From assembly GCA_030539395.1 (NCBI GenBank), contig JAUNSC010000003.1, positions 1 through 64,000 on the forward strand: a stretch of 64,000 nt of DNA. Reading direction: 5' to 3'. Of the stretch, positions 53,230-61,833 are shown piece by piece (the first letter of the stretch is position 1; the number at the start of each line of letters is the position of its first letter). A model generated the notes under the pieces. The model was not told where the DNA came from and ran no database searches. It saw only the letters and a program-made list of their open reading frames with translations. This DNA is from Eubacteriales bacterium. GTDB lineage: Bacteria; Bacillota; Clostridia; Lachnospirales; Lachnospiraceae. Made by a program: the position numbers and the translations under genes.

Positions 53230-53979
53230 TCAGTTTCCTGAGATTACTTTTGCGAACAGAAGAATCAGCACCAGGATAATGACAGGGCGCACGATTTTAC
53301 TTCCGCTTTTCATGACAAGGCCGGAACCGATATAGTGGCCGGTAAGACAGAACAGGGCTCCGGTCATTCCGTAGATTAAATTTACATGACCGCCAAAAAG
53401 AAAGGTGGCAAGGGCGGCAATGTTGGAAGAAAGATTGATCAGCTTTACATTGCCGGAGGCGGTCCGGATATCCATATGTGCCATATGAGTCAGGGCAAGC
53501 AAAAGAAAAGTGCCCGTGCCCGGTCCGTAAAAGCCATCATAGATGCCGATTATAAAGGCACTGATACAGACAATAAATATACGTTTGGAAGCCGGAAATG
53601 AGGAATCATATTCCGGCTCCTTTTTGTTTAAAAGGACAATGACGGCGACCACAGGAAGGATGATAAGCATCATTTTTTTCAGCACGGCATCACTGGTATG
53701 GAGAACCAGACGCGCACCTATAGAAGAACCGCACAGAGCAAAAATAATGCCGGGAAGAGCCGGTGCTTTATCAAAAAAACCGTTTTTACAATAGCGGGTG
53801 GCAGAAACAGTGGTGCCCACTGATGATGCAAGTTTATTGGTGGCAATGGCAGTGTGGGGAGGAAGGCCGGCCAGCAAAAAAGCAGGAAGGGAAATCAGGC
53901 CGCCGCCTCCGCCAATAGAGTCCACCAGCCCGGCAAGAAAAGTCAAAGGACAGATGATCAGAAATGGAATCAGGTTCAT
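53230..53979 (-). CDS. TSUP-family (TauE/SafE) anion exporter
   Basis: 249 residues, about seven to eight membrane segments. FLAGLVDSIGGGGGLISLPAFLLAGLPPHTAIATNKLASS and YDGFYGPGTGTFLLLALTHMA are the two repeat signatures of the family. TauE/SafE proteins export sulfite, sulfoacetate or other small anions. No sulfonate gene is adjacent, and the neighbours belong to other pathways. It is divergent from uxaA. Confidence 0.88.
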   Translation of the reverse strand: MNLIPFLIICPLTFLAGLVDSIGGGGGLISLPAFLLAGLPPHTAIATNKLASSVGTTVSATRYCKNGFFDKAPALPGIIFALCGSSIGARLVLHTSDAVLKKMMLIILPVVAVIVLLNKKEPEYDSSFPASKRIFIVCISAFIIGIYDGFYGPGTGTFLLLALTHMAHMDIRTASGNVKLINLSSNIAALATFLFGGHVNLIYGMTGALFCLTGHYIGSGLVMKSGSKIVRPVIILVLILLFAKVISGN

Positions 53980-54069
53980 AACAATACTCCTTCATATCTT
54001 ACGTTTTGCCGGAATGCCTGCTGTACATGGGATGCATAGCGGGACAATCCAGGTATCATTATATGCAAA

Positions 54070-54083
54070 ACAATTCGAATTGT
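54070..54083. promoter_or_regulatory. Palindrome in the TSUP-uxaA divergent region
   Basis: ACAATTCGAATTGT is a perfect 14-base palindrome, 91 bases upstream of the TSUP start codon and 122 upstream of uxaA. A regulator-binding site is possible; no candidate protein is evident. Confidence 0.4.
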
Positions 54084-54137
54084 AAAGTTGCACAGTTTTA
54101 AAGACTATTATTTGTTGAATATTTTGGCAGAAATCAA

Positions 54138-54183
54138 TTGACTTTTTTTGTGTGTAAGTGTAAGCTGAATGTAAGCGCTTACA
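54138..54183 (+). promoter_or_regulatory. uxa promoter with cre-like operator
   Basis: TTGACT (54138-54143) and TAAGCT (54161-54166) are 17 bases apart. TGTAAGCGCTTACA (54170-54183), a perfect palindrome at the likely start site, matches the CcpA cre consensus and also the general LacI-family pattern. The LacI-type regulator encoded at 57297 or CcpA could act here. Confidence 0.65.
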
Positions 54184-54204
54184 ATTTGAGAAGGGAGCAG
54201 GAAA

Positions 54205-55686
54205 ATGCAGAAATTTGTAAAGATTAACGCAAATGATGTGGTGGGTGTTGCACTGAAACCTCTGACAAAAGGAAGTACACTGAATGTGGCAGGACAGGAC
54301 GTAACGCTTTTGGAAGATATTCCGCAGGCGCATAAGTTTGCTTTGCAGGACATTGCAGCGGGAGAAAAGGTGTACAAGTATGGTTTTCCGATCGGCGTTG
54401 CAAAGGAAGACATTAAGAAAGGTGCCTGGGTACATACTCACAATCTGAAGACAGGTCTGGGAGATCTTCTGGAATATACTTATGAAAAAGATGCCGCACC
54501 CCTTGAACCGACAGAGGATGTGACATTTATGGGATACCGCCGGCCGGACGGCAAGGTGGGGGTCCGCAACGAAATCTGGATCATTCCGACCGTGGGATGT
54601 GTTAACAATGTTGCGCAGGCAATTGAGCACAGAGCAAAAGAATATGTTGGCGGTACGGTAGAAGATATCTGTGCATTTCCACATCCATATGGATGTTCAC
54701 AGATGGGAGATGACCAGGACAATACAAGAACGATTTTGGCAGATCTGGTAAATCATCCGAATGCAGGCGGTGTGCTTGTGCTGGGACTTGGATGTGAGAA
54801 CAGCAATATTGATGAACTGAAAAAGTTTATCGGAGATTATGATGAAAAGCGTGTGAAGTTCCTGGTATCTCAGGAATATGAAGACGAGATAGAAGCTTCT
54901 CTGGAGCTGATTAAAGAACTGGCAGAATATGTGGGAAGCTTTAAGAGGGAACCCATCAGCTGCAGTGAGCTGATCATAGGTATGAAGTGCGGCGGTTCCG
55001 ATGGAATGTCCGGCATTACAGCAAATCCGACAGTGGGTGCATTTTCAGATATTCTTATCAGTAAAGGCGGTACCACTATTCTGACAGAAGTGCCGGAAAT
55101 GTTTGGCGCAGAAACGATTTTGATGAACCGCTGTGCAGATGAGGAATTGTTTGGAAAGACAGTAAAATTGATCAACGATTTTAAAAATTATTTTACAAGC
55201 CATAATCAGACGATTTATGAAAATCCGTCACCGGGAAACAAGAAGGGCGGTATTTCCACGTTGGAGGACAAGTCTCTGGGATGTACACAAAAATCGGGCT
55301 CTGCACCGGTGGTTGGAGTGCTTTCCTACGGTGAAACAGTATGCAACAAGGGGCTGAATCTGCTGAGTGCACCGGGCAATGACCTGGTAGCTTCTACGGC
55401 ACTGGCTGCATCAGGAGCACATATTGTTCTGTTTACGACGGGACGCGGAACACCGTTTGCATCTCCGGTACCGACAGTGAAAATTTCAACAAATTCTCAG
55501 TTGAACCAGAAGAAAGGCAACTGGATTGATTTCAACTGCGGCGTTATGGTTGAGGATACACCGAAGGATGAACTGGCAAAACAGCTGTTTGATTATGTGA
55601 TAGAAGTTGCTTCCGGCAGAAAAGTAAAAGCAGAGGAAAAGGGCTTCCATGATATGGCGATCTTCAAGCAGGGTGTAACTCTTTAA
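54205..55686 (+). CDS. uxaA: Altronate dehydratase UxaA
   Basis: 493 residues with the N-terminal SAF domain (VKINANDVVGVALKPLTKGS) joined to the large catalytic domain (FMGYRRPDGKVGVRNEIWIIPTVGCVNNVA, HPYGCSQMGDD, GMKCGGSDGMSGITANPTVG). It converts D-altronate to 2-keto-3-deoxygluconate. The enzyme is iron dependent. It is the first gene of a six-gene galacturonate operon, with a promoter and cre-like site directly upstream. It has the full length of the family and all cysteine-bearing motifs. Confidence 0.94.
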   Translation: MQKFVKINANDVVGVALKPLTKGSTLNVAGQDVTLLEDIPQAHKFALQDIAAGEKVYKYGFPIGVAKEDIKKGAWVHTHNLKTGLGDLLEYTYEKDAAPLEPTEDVTFMGYRRPDGKVGVRNEIWIIPTVGCVNNVAQAIEHRAKEYVGGTVEDICAFPHPYGCSQMGDDQDNTRTILADLVNHPNAGGVLVLGLGCENSNIDELKKFIGDYDEKRVKFLVSQEYEDEIEASLELIKELAEYVGSFKREPISCSELIIGMKCGGSDGMSGITANPTVGAFSDILISKGGTTILTEVPEMFGAETILMNRCADEELFGKTVKLINDFKNYFTSHNQTIYENPSPGNKKGGISTLEDKSLGCTQKSGSAPVVGVLSYGETVCNKGLNLLSAPGNDLVASTALAASGAHIVLFTTGRGTPFASPVPTVKISTNSQLNQKKGNWIDFNCGVMVEDTPKDELAKQLFDYVIEVASGRKVKAEEKGFHDMAIFKQGVTL

Positions 55687-55745
55687 TAAAAGCATAAGGC
55701 GGGTGGAAATCCGTCTCAATATAAAAGAAAAGGAAGGACAAAAAA

Positions 55746-57236
55746 ATGAAAAAATTATGTTATGAAACATTGAAAGAGCAGGGATATAAAGGATATCTTC
55801 TGGAAGATGCTCCGGAGAGAGTTCTTCAGTTTGGCGAAGGAAATTTCCTTCGTGCGTTCGTAGAATGCTGGATTGACAAAATGAATGAAAAAGCAGGATT
55901 TAATTCTAAAGTTGTTCTGGTACAGCCGATCAACAGCGGTGAAGTTGTACGTAATTTTATCAACGAGCAGGAAGGTCTTTACACACTGATCCTCCGCGGC
56001 AATGAAAACGGAACAAAGGTGGATGACAGACGTGTGATTTCCTGTGTGAGCAAATGCCTGAACCCGTATTCAGAATATGATCAGGTTCTTGGCTATGCAG
56101 AAAGCTCGGATATCCGTTTCATCGTCTGCAATACAACAGAGGCCGGTATCCAGTATGATCCGTCCTGCCAGTTTACAGATGCTCCGGCAGGCAGCTATCC
56201 GGGAAAACTGACACAGTGGCTGTACCGCCGTTTCGAAACATTCGGAAAAGAAAAAGGAAAAGGTGTGATTATTCTTTCCTGCGAGCTGATCGATAATAAT
56301 GGTAAGGAACTGGAGAAATGTGTAAAACAGTATGCAGATCAGTGGGGACTGAGCGATGAGTTCAAGATCTGGCTGGACGAAGAAAATGTATTCTGCTCTA
56401 CACTGGTAGACCGTATTGTTCCGGGATATCCGAGAGCTGATGCTGCGCAGATCTGCGAGGAACTGGGATATGAGGATAATCTGTTAGACGTTGGTGAAGT
56501 ATTCGGCCTTTGGGTAATTGAAGGACCGCAGTGGATGAAGAAGGAACTTCCGTTTGAAGAAGCCGGCCTTCCGGTTATCATCTGTGATGACCACAAACCG
56601 TACAAACAGCGTAAAGTACGTATCCTGAACGGAGCACATACTTCTATGGTACTGGGAGCATATCTTGCAGGGCAGGATATCGTTCGCGATTGTATGAAAG
56701 ATGATGTGATCCGCGGATTTATGAATAAGACAATTTATGATGAGATCATTCCGACACTGACACTGCCGAAGGAAGAACTGGAAGAGTTCGCTTCTTCCGT
56801 AACAAACCGTTTTGACAATCCGTTTGTAGACCATGCACTGCTGTCAATTTCCCTGAACTCTACATCTAAATGGAGAGCACGTGTTATGCCGTCTCTGAAG
56901 GGATACGTAGATAAATACGGCAAACTGCCGAAGTGCATTACTGCATCAATGGCGTGCTATATTGCGTTCTATCATGGAACAAAACTGGACGAGAACGGAT
57001 TTATCGGAACACGTGAAGGCAATGAATATAAGATTTGTGATGACAAACCAATTCAGGAATTCTATTATGCACATAAAGATGATGATGCAGAAACACTTGT
57101 AAAAGCAGTTCTTTCCAACACAGATTTCTGGGGTGAAGATCTGACACAGCTGGAAGGATTTCTGGATGCTGTAACAGCAGACCTGAAGACGATTGAAGAA
57201 AAGGGTACTTATGAACTGATGAAAGAGTGCCTGTAA
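55746..57236 (+). CDS. uxaB: Tagaturonate reductase UxaB
   Basis: 496 residues of the mannitol dehydrogenase family. RVLQFGEGNFLRAFVECWID is the NAD-binding start, and the catalytic region is KVRILNGAHTSMVLGAYLAG followed by NRFDNPFVDHALLSISLNSTSKWRAR with its key lysine. It reduces tagaturonate to altronate with NADH, the step before UxaA. It lies 59 bases after uxaA with AAGGA upstream. A mannonate-branch partner (uxuB) is absent, which keeps the operon to galacturonate. Confidence 0.94.
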   Translation: MKKLCYETLKEQGYKGYLLEDAPERVLQFGEGNFLRAFVECWIDKMNEKAGFNSKVVLVQPINSGEVVRNFINEQEGLYTLILRGNENGTKVDDRRVISCVSKCLNPYSEYDQVLGYAESSDIRFIVCNTTEAGIQYDPSCQFTDAPAGSYPGKLTQWLYRRFETFGKEKGKGVIILSCELIDNNGKELEKCVKQYADQWGLSDEFKIWLDEENVFCSTLVDRIVPGYPRADAAQICEELGYEDNLLDVGEVFGLWVIEGPQWMKKELPFEEAGLPVIICDDHKPYKQRKVRILNGAHTSMVLGAYLAGQDIVRDCMKDDVIRGFMNKTIYDEIIPTLTLPKEELEEFASSVTNRFDNPFVDHALLSISLNSTSKWRARVMPSLKGYVDKYGKLPKCITASMACYIAFYHGTKLDENGFIGTREGNEYKICDDKPIQEFYYAHKDDDAETLVKAVLSNTDFWGEDLTQLEGFLDAVTADLKTIEEKGTYELMKECL

Positions 57237-57296
57237 TCTCTTCATGCTGTAGGGCGTATGGACTGGTATCTTGAGACAGAACTGGAGGTTCGGACT

Positions 57297-58298
57297 ATGA
57301 ATATCTATGATATATCTGAGAAAGCCGGGGTTTCCATTGCGACGGTATCCAGAGTTCTGAATGGGAACAGCAAAGTCAGCGAAAAGACCAGGCAGAAAAT
57401 TCTTAAGGTTATGGAGGAAACAGGTTATCAGCCAAATGTTTTTGCCAGAGGGCTTGGCCTGAATACCATGAATACGATAGGAATTTTGTGCGCGGACAGT
57501 TCAGACCTTGTGCTTGCTGCTGCCGTCTATCATATTGAGCAGGAACTTCACAAATACGGATACAATGTGCTCCTTTGCTGTACAGGATATGAGTCAGAGG
57601 CGAAAGAAAAATACATGAATCTGCTTCTTTCAAAGAGAGTGGACGGACTGATTCTTGCAGGATCCAGTTTTGTGGAAGAAGATATGGCGAAGAATCAGTA
57701 CATTACAGAGGCTGCAAAAGAAGTTCCGGTGGTTATACTAAATGGATATCTGGAGGCACCGGGTGTGTATTGTGCTCTCTGCGAGGATGAAGAGACTATG
57801 TACGGTGTGGTTTCCAAATTTCTGCAGAGAACAGAAAAGATTTTGTACGTTTACCGTTCCCTCTCTTTCAGCGGACGGCAGAAGATAAAGGGCGTTGAAA
57901 AAGCTTTTGCCCATGCGGGCAAAGAGATGGCAGCGGAGCATATGGTGTTATTTAACGGAACGATTGAAGAAACGAAGCAGATGTTTTTACAGCGCTGGAA
58001 GGACGGTCAGCGCTGGGATGTTACTGTAACATCTGATGATGAACTGGCTGTAGCTGCCTTTAAGTTCACAAGAGCTGCTGATATCAGAGTGCCGGAGGAA
58101 ATGCAGATAGTGGGATATAATAATTCAAGGATCAGTATCTGCAGTGAGCCGGAGATAAGCAGTGTGGATAATCATATGGATTTTTCCAGCCAGAATGCAG
58201 TGTCCATGCTTATGCGGGTCCTGTCAGGAGAGCAGGTTTCGAACCGCATTACGGTATCGGGGGATGTGATAGCCCGTGGGACTACTGCGTACTTGTAA
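57297..58298 (+). CDS. LacI-family regulator inside the uxa operon
   Basis: 333 residues. MNIYDISEKAGVSIATVSRVLNGNSKVSEKTRQKIL is the DNA-binding head; the ligand domain is somewhat short and ends MQIVGYNNSRISICSEPEISSV. GGAGG supports ATG 57297. It lies between uxaB and uxaC in the same orientation, so it is made with the enzymes it probably regulates and gives feedback. Its likely inducer is galacturonate, tagaturonate or KDG. The palindrome at 54170-54183 is a candidate site. Confidence 0.88.
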   Translation: MNIYDISEKAGVSIATVSRVLNGNSKVSEKTRQKILKVMEETGYQPNVFARGLGLNTMNTIGILCADSSDLVLAAAVYHIEQELHKYGYNVLLCCTGYESEAKEKYMNLLLSKRVDGLILAGSSFVEEDMAKNQYITEAAKEVPVVILNGYLEAPGVYCALCEDEETMYGVVSKFLQRTEKILYVYRSLSFSGRQKIKGVEKAFAHAGKEMAAEHMVLFNGTIEETKQMFLQRWKDGQRWDVTVTSDDELAVAAFKFTRAADIRVPEEMQIVGYNNSRISICSEPEISSVDNHMDFSSQNAVSMLMRVLSGEQVSNRITVSGDVIARGTTAYL

Positions 58299-58373
58299 AA
58301 AGATGTTCAAGGTCAGGAAGCTGGCCCGGAATTATAAATGAAACAATAATAAAAGTGTTTGGAGGGCAAAAAA

Positions 58374-59789
58374 ATGAAAGCATTTATGGATCAGGATTTT
58401 TTATTGTCGACTGAGGCGGCACAGAAACTGTATCACGATTATGCGGAAAAAATGCCGGTACTGGATTATCACTGCCACATTAATCCAAAGGAAATCGCTG
58501 AGGACAGAAAGTTTGAAAACATAACCCAGGTATGGCTGGGCGGCGATCACTATAAGTGGCGTCAGATGCGTTCAAATGGTGTGGATGAGAAGTACATCAC
58601 AGGCGATGCAAGTGATCGCGAAAAATTCCAGAAGTGGGCTGAAACACTGGAGAAAGCAATTGGAAACCCGCTGTATCACTGGAGTCATCTGGAACTGAAA
58701 CGTTATTTCGGATATGACGGTTACTTAAACGGTGAAACTGCTGAGGAAGTCTGGAATCTCTGCAATGCGAAGCTCCAGGAAGACGGAATGTCTGTAAGAA
58801 ACCTGATTAAACAGTCAAATGTAACTTTGATCTGCACTACGGATGATCCGGTTGATTCACTGGAATGGCATAAGGTAATCGCAGAGGATGCAAGCTTCGA
58901 TGTTCAGGTGCTTCCGGCATGGAGACCGGATAAAGCCATGAATCTGGAAAAGCCGGAATATCTGGATTATCTGAAGACATTGAGTGAAGTGAGCGGTGTT
59001 GAGGTTAAAGATTTCGCTTCTCTGAAGGCTGCCCTTTCAAACAGAATGGATTTCTTTGCATCTATGGGATGCTCTGTGTCTGACCATGCCCTTGAGTATG
59101 TTATGTATGCACCCGCTTCAGACGAAGAAATAGAAGCAATCTTTGCAAAAAGGATGCAGGGCGGCGTGATCACCAGAGAAGAGGAAATGAAATTTAAGAC
59201 AGCATTTATGCTGAATGTTGGCAGAGAGTATCATAAGAGAAACTGGGTAATGCAGTTACATTATGGCTGCAAGAGAGACAATAATACTCTCCGTTATGCA
59301 CAGCTGGGACCGGATACCGGATATGACTGCATCAACAATTATGCACCGAGTGCACAGATGGCGGATTTCCTGAATGCGCTGATCACAACAGACGAGCTGC
59401 CGAAGACAATCCTGTATTCGCTGAATCCGAATGACAATGCTTCTATCGGAACGATCCTCGGATGCTTCCAGGACAGCACTGCAATCGGTAAGATCCAGCA
59501 GGGCAGTGCATGGTGGTTCAATGATCATAAGGTTGGTATGACGGATCAGATGATTTCTTTGGCAAACCTTGGTCTGCTCAGCAATTTTGTAGGTATGCTG
59601 ACCGATTCCAGAAGCTTCCTTTCCTACACAAGACATGAGTATTTCCGCAGAATTATGTGTGAACTTATCGGAGGATGGGTAGATAACGGAGAATATCCGG
59701 CTGATTACAAGGCTCTGGAAAAAATCGTAAAAGGAATTTCCTATAACAACGCAGTACGCTATTTCGGATTTGATCTGGAAGCAAAGTAA
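58374..59789 (+). CDS. uxaC: Uronate isomerase UxaC
   Basis: 471 residues of the amidohydrolase-like uronate isomerases. VLDYHCHINPKEIAEDRKFENI has the two metal-binding histidines, and the long conserved blocks PVDSLEWHKVIAEDASFDVQVLPAWRPD and NWVMQLHYGCKRDNN are typical. It interconverts galacturonate and tagaturonate (and glucuronate and fructuronate). GGAGGG lies before ATG 58374. It supplies the substrate of UxaB, encoded two genes upstream. Confidence 0.95.
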   Translation: MKAFMDQDFLLSTEAAQKLYHDYAEKMPVLDYHCHINPKEIAEDRKFENITQVWLGGDHYKWRQMRSNGVDEKYITGDASDREKFQKWAETLEKAIGNPLYHWSHLELKRYFGYDGYLNGETAEEVWNLCNAKLQEDGMSVRNLIKQSNVTLICTTDDPVDSLEWHKVIAEDASFDVQVLPAWRPDKAMNLEKPEYLDYLKTLSEVSGVEVKDFASLKAALSNRMDFFASMGCSVSDHALEYVMYAPASDEEIEAIFAKRMQGGVITREEEMKFKTAFMLNVGREYHKRNWVMQLHYGCKRDNNTLRYAQLGPDTGYDCINNYAPSAQMADFLNALITTDELPKTILYSLNPNDNASIGTILGCFQDSTAIGKIQQGSAWWFNDHKVGMTDQMISLANLGLLSNFVGMLTDSRSFLSYTRHEYFRRIMCELIGGWVDNGEYPADYKALEKIVKGISYNNAVRYFGFDLEAK

Positions 59790-59824
59790 ATATAAAGTAT
59801 AAAATGAAAGAGAGGAAATTAGAA

Positions 59825-60463
59825 ATGAGTACAATGGCAGAACAGTTTAGCAAGATGGCGGTAGTGCCGGTAGTTGTCCTGAATGATGCAAAAGATGCAC
59901 TTCCGCTGGCACAGGCGCTGGTTGAGGGAGGACTTCCCTGTGCAGAAGTTACTTTCCGTACAGATGCAGCAGAAGAGTCCATCCGTCTGATGGCAGAAAA
60001 ATATCCGGATATGCTGGTAGGCGCAGGAACAGTCCTGACAATTGACCAGGTGGATCGCGCAGTAGGAGCAGGTGCGAAGTTTATCGTAAGCCCGGGATTT
60101 GATCCGGAAATCGTAGATTATTGTATCGAAAAAAATATTCCGGTATTCCCGGGATGCATCACTCCGTCTGAGGTGGCTCAGGCTGTAAAACGTGGACTGA
60201 AGGTTGTAAAATTCTTCCCGGCAGAGCAGTTTGGCGGCGTTGCAACGATCAAAGCCCTTGCAGCACCATACACAATGGTTAAATTTATGCCGACAGGCGG
60301 CGTCAGCACAAAGAATCTGAAAGATTATCTTAGCTGTGATAAGATTCTTTGCTGCGGCGGAAGCTGGATGGTAAAAGGTGATCTGATCAAGGCAGGAGAA
60401 TTTGATAAAATCAGAGAAATGACAAAAGAAGCAGTAGAACTTGCAAAATCAATCCGTGGCTAG
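59825..60463 (+). CDS. eda: KDPG/KHG aldolase Eda
   Basis: 212 residues, class I aldolase barrel. Glu41 in AEVTFRT, the phosphate loop FPGCITPSEV and the Schiff-base Lys129 in VVKFFPAEQFGG are in their usual positions. It splits 2-keto-3-deoxy-6-phosphogluconate into pyruvate and glyceraldehyde-3-phosphate. It lies 35 bases after uxaC and 13 before kdgK. GAGAGGAAA precedes ATG 59825. Confidence 0.95.
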   Translation: MSTMAEQFSKMAVVPVVVLNDAKDALPLAQALVEGGLPCAEVTFRTDAAEESIRLMAEKYPDMLVGAGTVLTIDQVDRAVGAGAKFIVSPGFDPEIVDYCIEKNIPVFPGCITPSEVAQAVKRGLKVVKFFPAEQFGGVATIKALAAPYTMVKFMPTGGVSTKNLKDYLSCDKILCCGGSWMVKGDLIKAGEFDKIREMTKEAVELAKSIRG

Positions 60464-60476
60464 GGAGGAAGAAAAA

Positions 60477-61574
60477 ATGAATTTAAATTTAAGACCGAAG
60501 AGCGAATGTAAATATGATGCAGTATCTCTGGGCGAGGTTATGCTCCGCCTTGATCCGGGTGAGGGAAGAATCCGCACAGCACGTTCTTTCCGTGCATGGG
60601 AAGGCGGCGGAGAATACAATGTTGTCCGTGGACTTAGAAAATGCTTTAAACTGGATACTGCAGTTATCACAGCTTTTGCAGATAACGAAGTTGGTATGCT
60701 GATGGAAGACTTTATCATGCAGGGTGGTGTTGACACATCTCTGATCAAATGGATGAAGACAGACGGAATCGGACGTATCTGCCGTAATGGTCTGAACTTT
60801 ACAGAGCGCGGCTTTGGTATCCGTGGAGCAGTAGGATGCTCTGACCGTGCAAATACAGCAATTTCCAAAGCAACACCGGAAGACTTTGATTTTGATTATA
60901 TCTTTGGTGAACTGGGTGTTCGCTGGCTGCATACCGGCGGTATCTATGCAGCTCTTTCCGAGCAGTCCTGCGAGACCGTACTGGCAGCTATCAAGACAGC
61001 CAAGAAATATGGAACGATCGTATCCTACGACCTGAACTACCGTCCGTCCATGTGGAGCGCTATCGGCGGACAGGCCAAGGCACAGGAAGTAAATAAAGAG
61101 ATCGCAAAATACGTTGACGTTATGATCGGTAATGAAGAAGACTTTACTGCATGCCTTGGATTTGAGATCGAAGGAAACGATGCAAACCTGAAAGAACTGA
61201 ACCTTGACGGTTACAAGAAGATGATCAACGAAGCTGCAAAGACTTATCCGAACTTTAAAGCAGTTGCGACTACTCTTCGTACAGTTAAGACAGCTACAGT
61301 AAATGACTGGAGCGCAATCTGCTGGGCAGACGGAGAAATCTACAAAGCAAAAGACTACAAGGGTCTGGAAATCATGGACCGTGTAGGCGGCGGAGATTCC
61401 TTCGCATCCGGACTGATCTATGGTCTGATGACAACAGAGAATGCAGAGCTGGCTGTAAACTATGGTGCAGCACACGGCGCACTGGCAATGACTACACCGG
61501 GTGATACAACCATGGCAAGCAAGAAAGAAGTAGAAGCGATCATGGGCGGAGCGGGAGCACGCGTACAGAGATAA
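60477..61574 (+). CDS. kdgK: 2-keto-3-deoxygluconate kinase
   Basis: 365 residues of the PfkB sugar-kinase family. The sugar-binding start is SLGEVMLRLDPGEGRIRTARSFRAWEGGGEYNV, and the ATP/catalytic motif is DRVGGGDSFASGLIYG with the base aspartate. It phosphorylates KDG to KDPG, the Eda substrate. It is the last gene of the uxa operon. GGGAGGAAG lies just before ATG 60477. It is somewhat longer than the common 310-340 residues, because of a lid insertion around residues 170-260. Confidence 0.92.
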   Translation: MNLNLRPKSECKYDAVSLGEVMLRLDPGEGRIRTARSFRAWEGGGEYNVVRGLRKCFKLDTAVITAFADNEVGMLMEDFIMQGGVDTSLIKWMKTDGIGRICRNGLNFTERGFGIRGAVGCSDRANTAISKATPEDFDFDYIFGELGVRWLHTGGIYAALSEQSCETVLAAIKTAKKYGTIVSYDLNYRPSMWSAIGGQAKAQEVNKEIAKYVDVMIGNEEDFTACLGFEIEGNDANLKELNLDGYKKMINEAAKTYPNFKAVATTLRTVKTATVNDWSAICWADGEIYKAKDYKGLEIMDRVGGGDSFASGLIYGLMTTENAELAVNYGAAHGALAMTTPGDTTMASKKEVEAIMGGAGARVQR

Positions 61575-61652
61575 AAAATATATCGATACTGATGATGCTC
61601 AGCTTACAGTATATCGTTTTCTATAATCTGGCAGATATATGTATTTTGAATG

Positions 61653-61697
61653 ATCCGGTGCATAAGGCGGCAGTGGTGTTGGCTGCACCGGATTTTT
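61653..61697 (+). terminator. Terminator of the uxa operon
   Basis: ATCCGGTGCA (61653-61662) pairs perfectly with TGCACCGGAT (61684-61693), followed by TTTTT. It lies eleven bases before the IS element. Confidence 0.88.
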
Positions 61698-61707
61698 CGT
61701 TGCATGG

Positions 61708-61733
61708 GATTGGGGTGGGGCTGTCGGGAAATA
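61708..61733 (+). repeat. IS1182 left inverted repeat
   Basis: 26 bases starting GATTGGGGTGGGG and ending GGGAAATA. It is the exact reverse complement of 63772-63797; identity stops at the next inner base. Confidence 0.9.
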
Positions 61734-61746
61734 AATAGCCCTACAC

Positions 61747-61782
61747 GGGGCAGGTGTGATCCATACGGATCACACCTGCCCC
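61747..61782. other. Perfect 16-base hairpin in the IS left end
   Basis: The arms (61747-61762 and 61767-61782) contain GGCAGGTGTGATCC and its complement around an ATAC loop. No T-run follows. It may block impinging transcription or translation into the transposase. Confidence 0.8.
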
Positions 61783-61809
61783 CGAAATTTATCCATTAAA
61801 AAGAAAAAA

Positions 61810-61833
61810 AGATGGCTAACGATAACCATCTTC
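61810..61833 (+). promoter_or_regulatory. Hairpin over an upstream transposase start
   Basis: AAGATGGCTA and TAACCATCTT are inverted with one mismatch and enclose ACGA. The ATG at 61812 lies within the stem. It could hide this start codon on long transcripts. Confidence 0.5.

Noticed and set aside
53230-53979. TSUP exporter as part of the sulfur operon
   Set aside because: It is 18 kb away, in the opposite orientation, with unrelated genes between; the family exports several anions.
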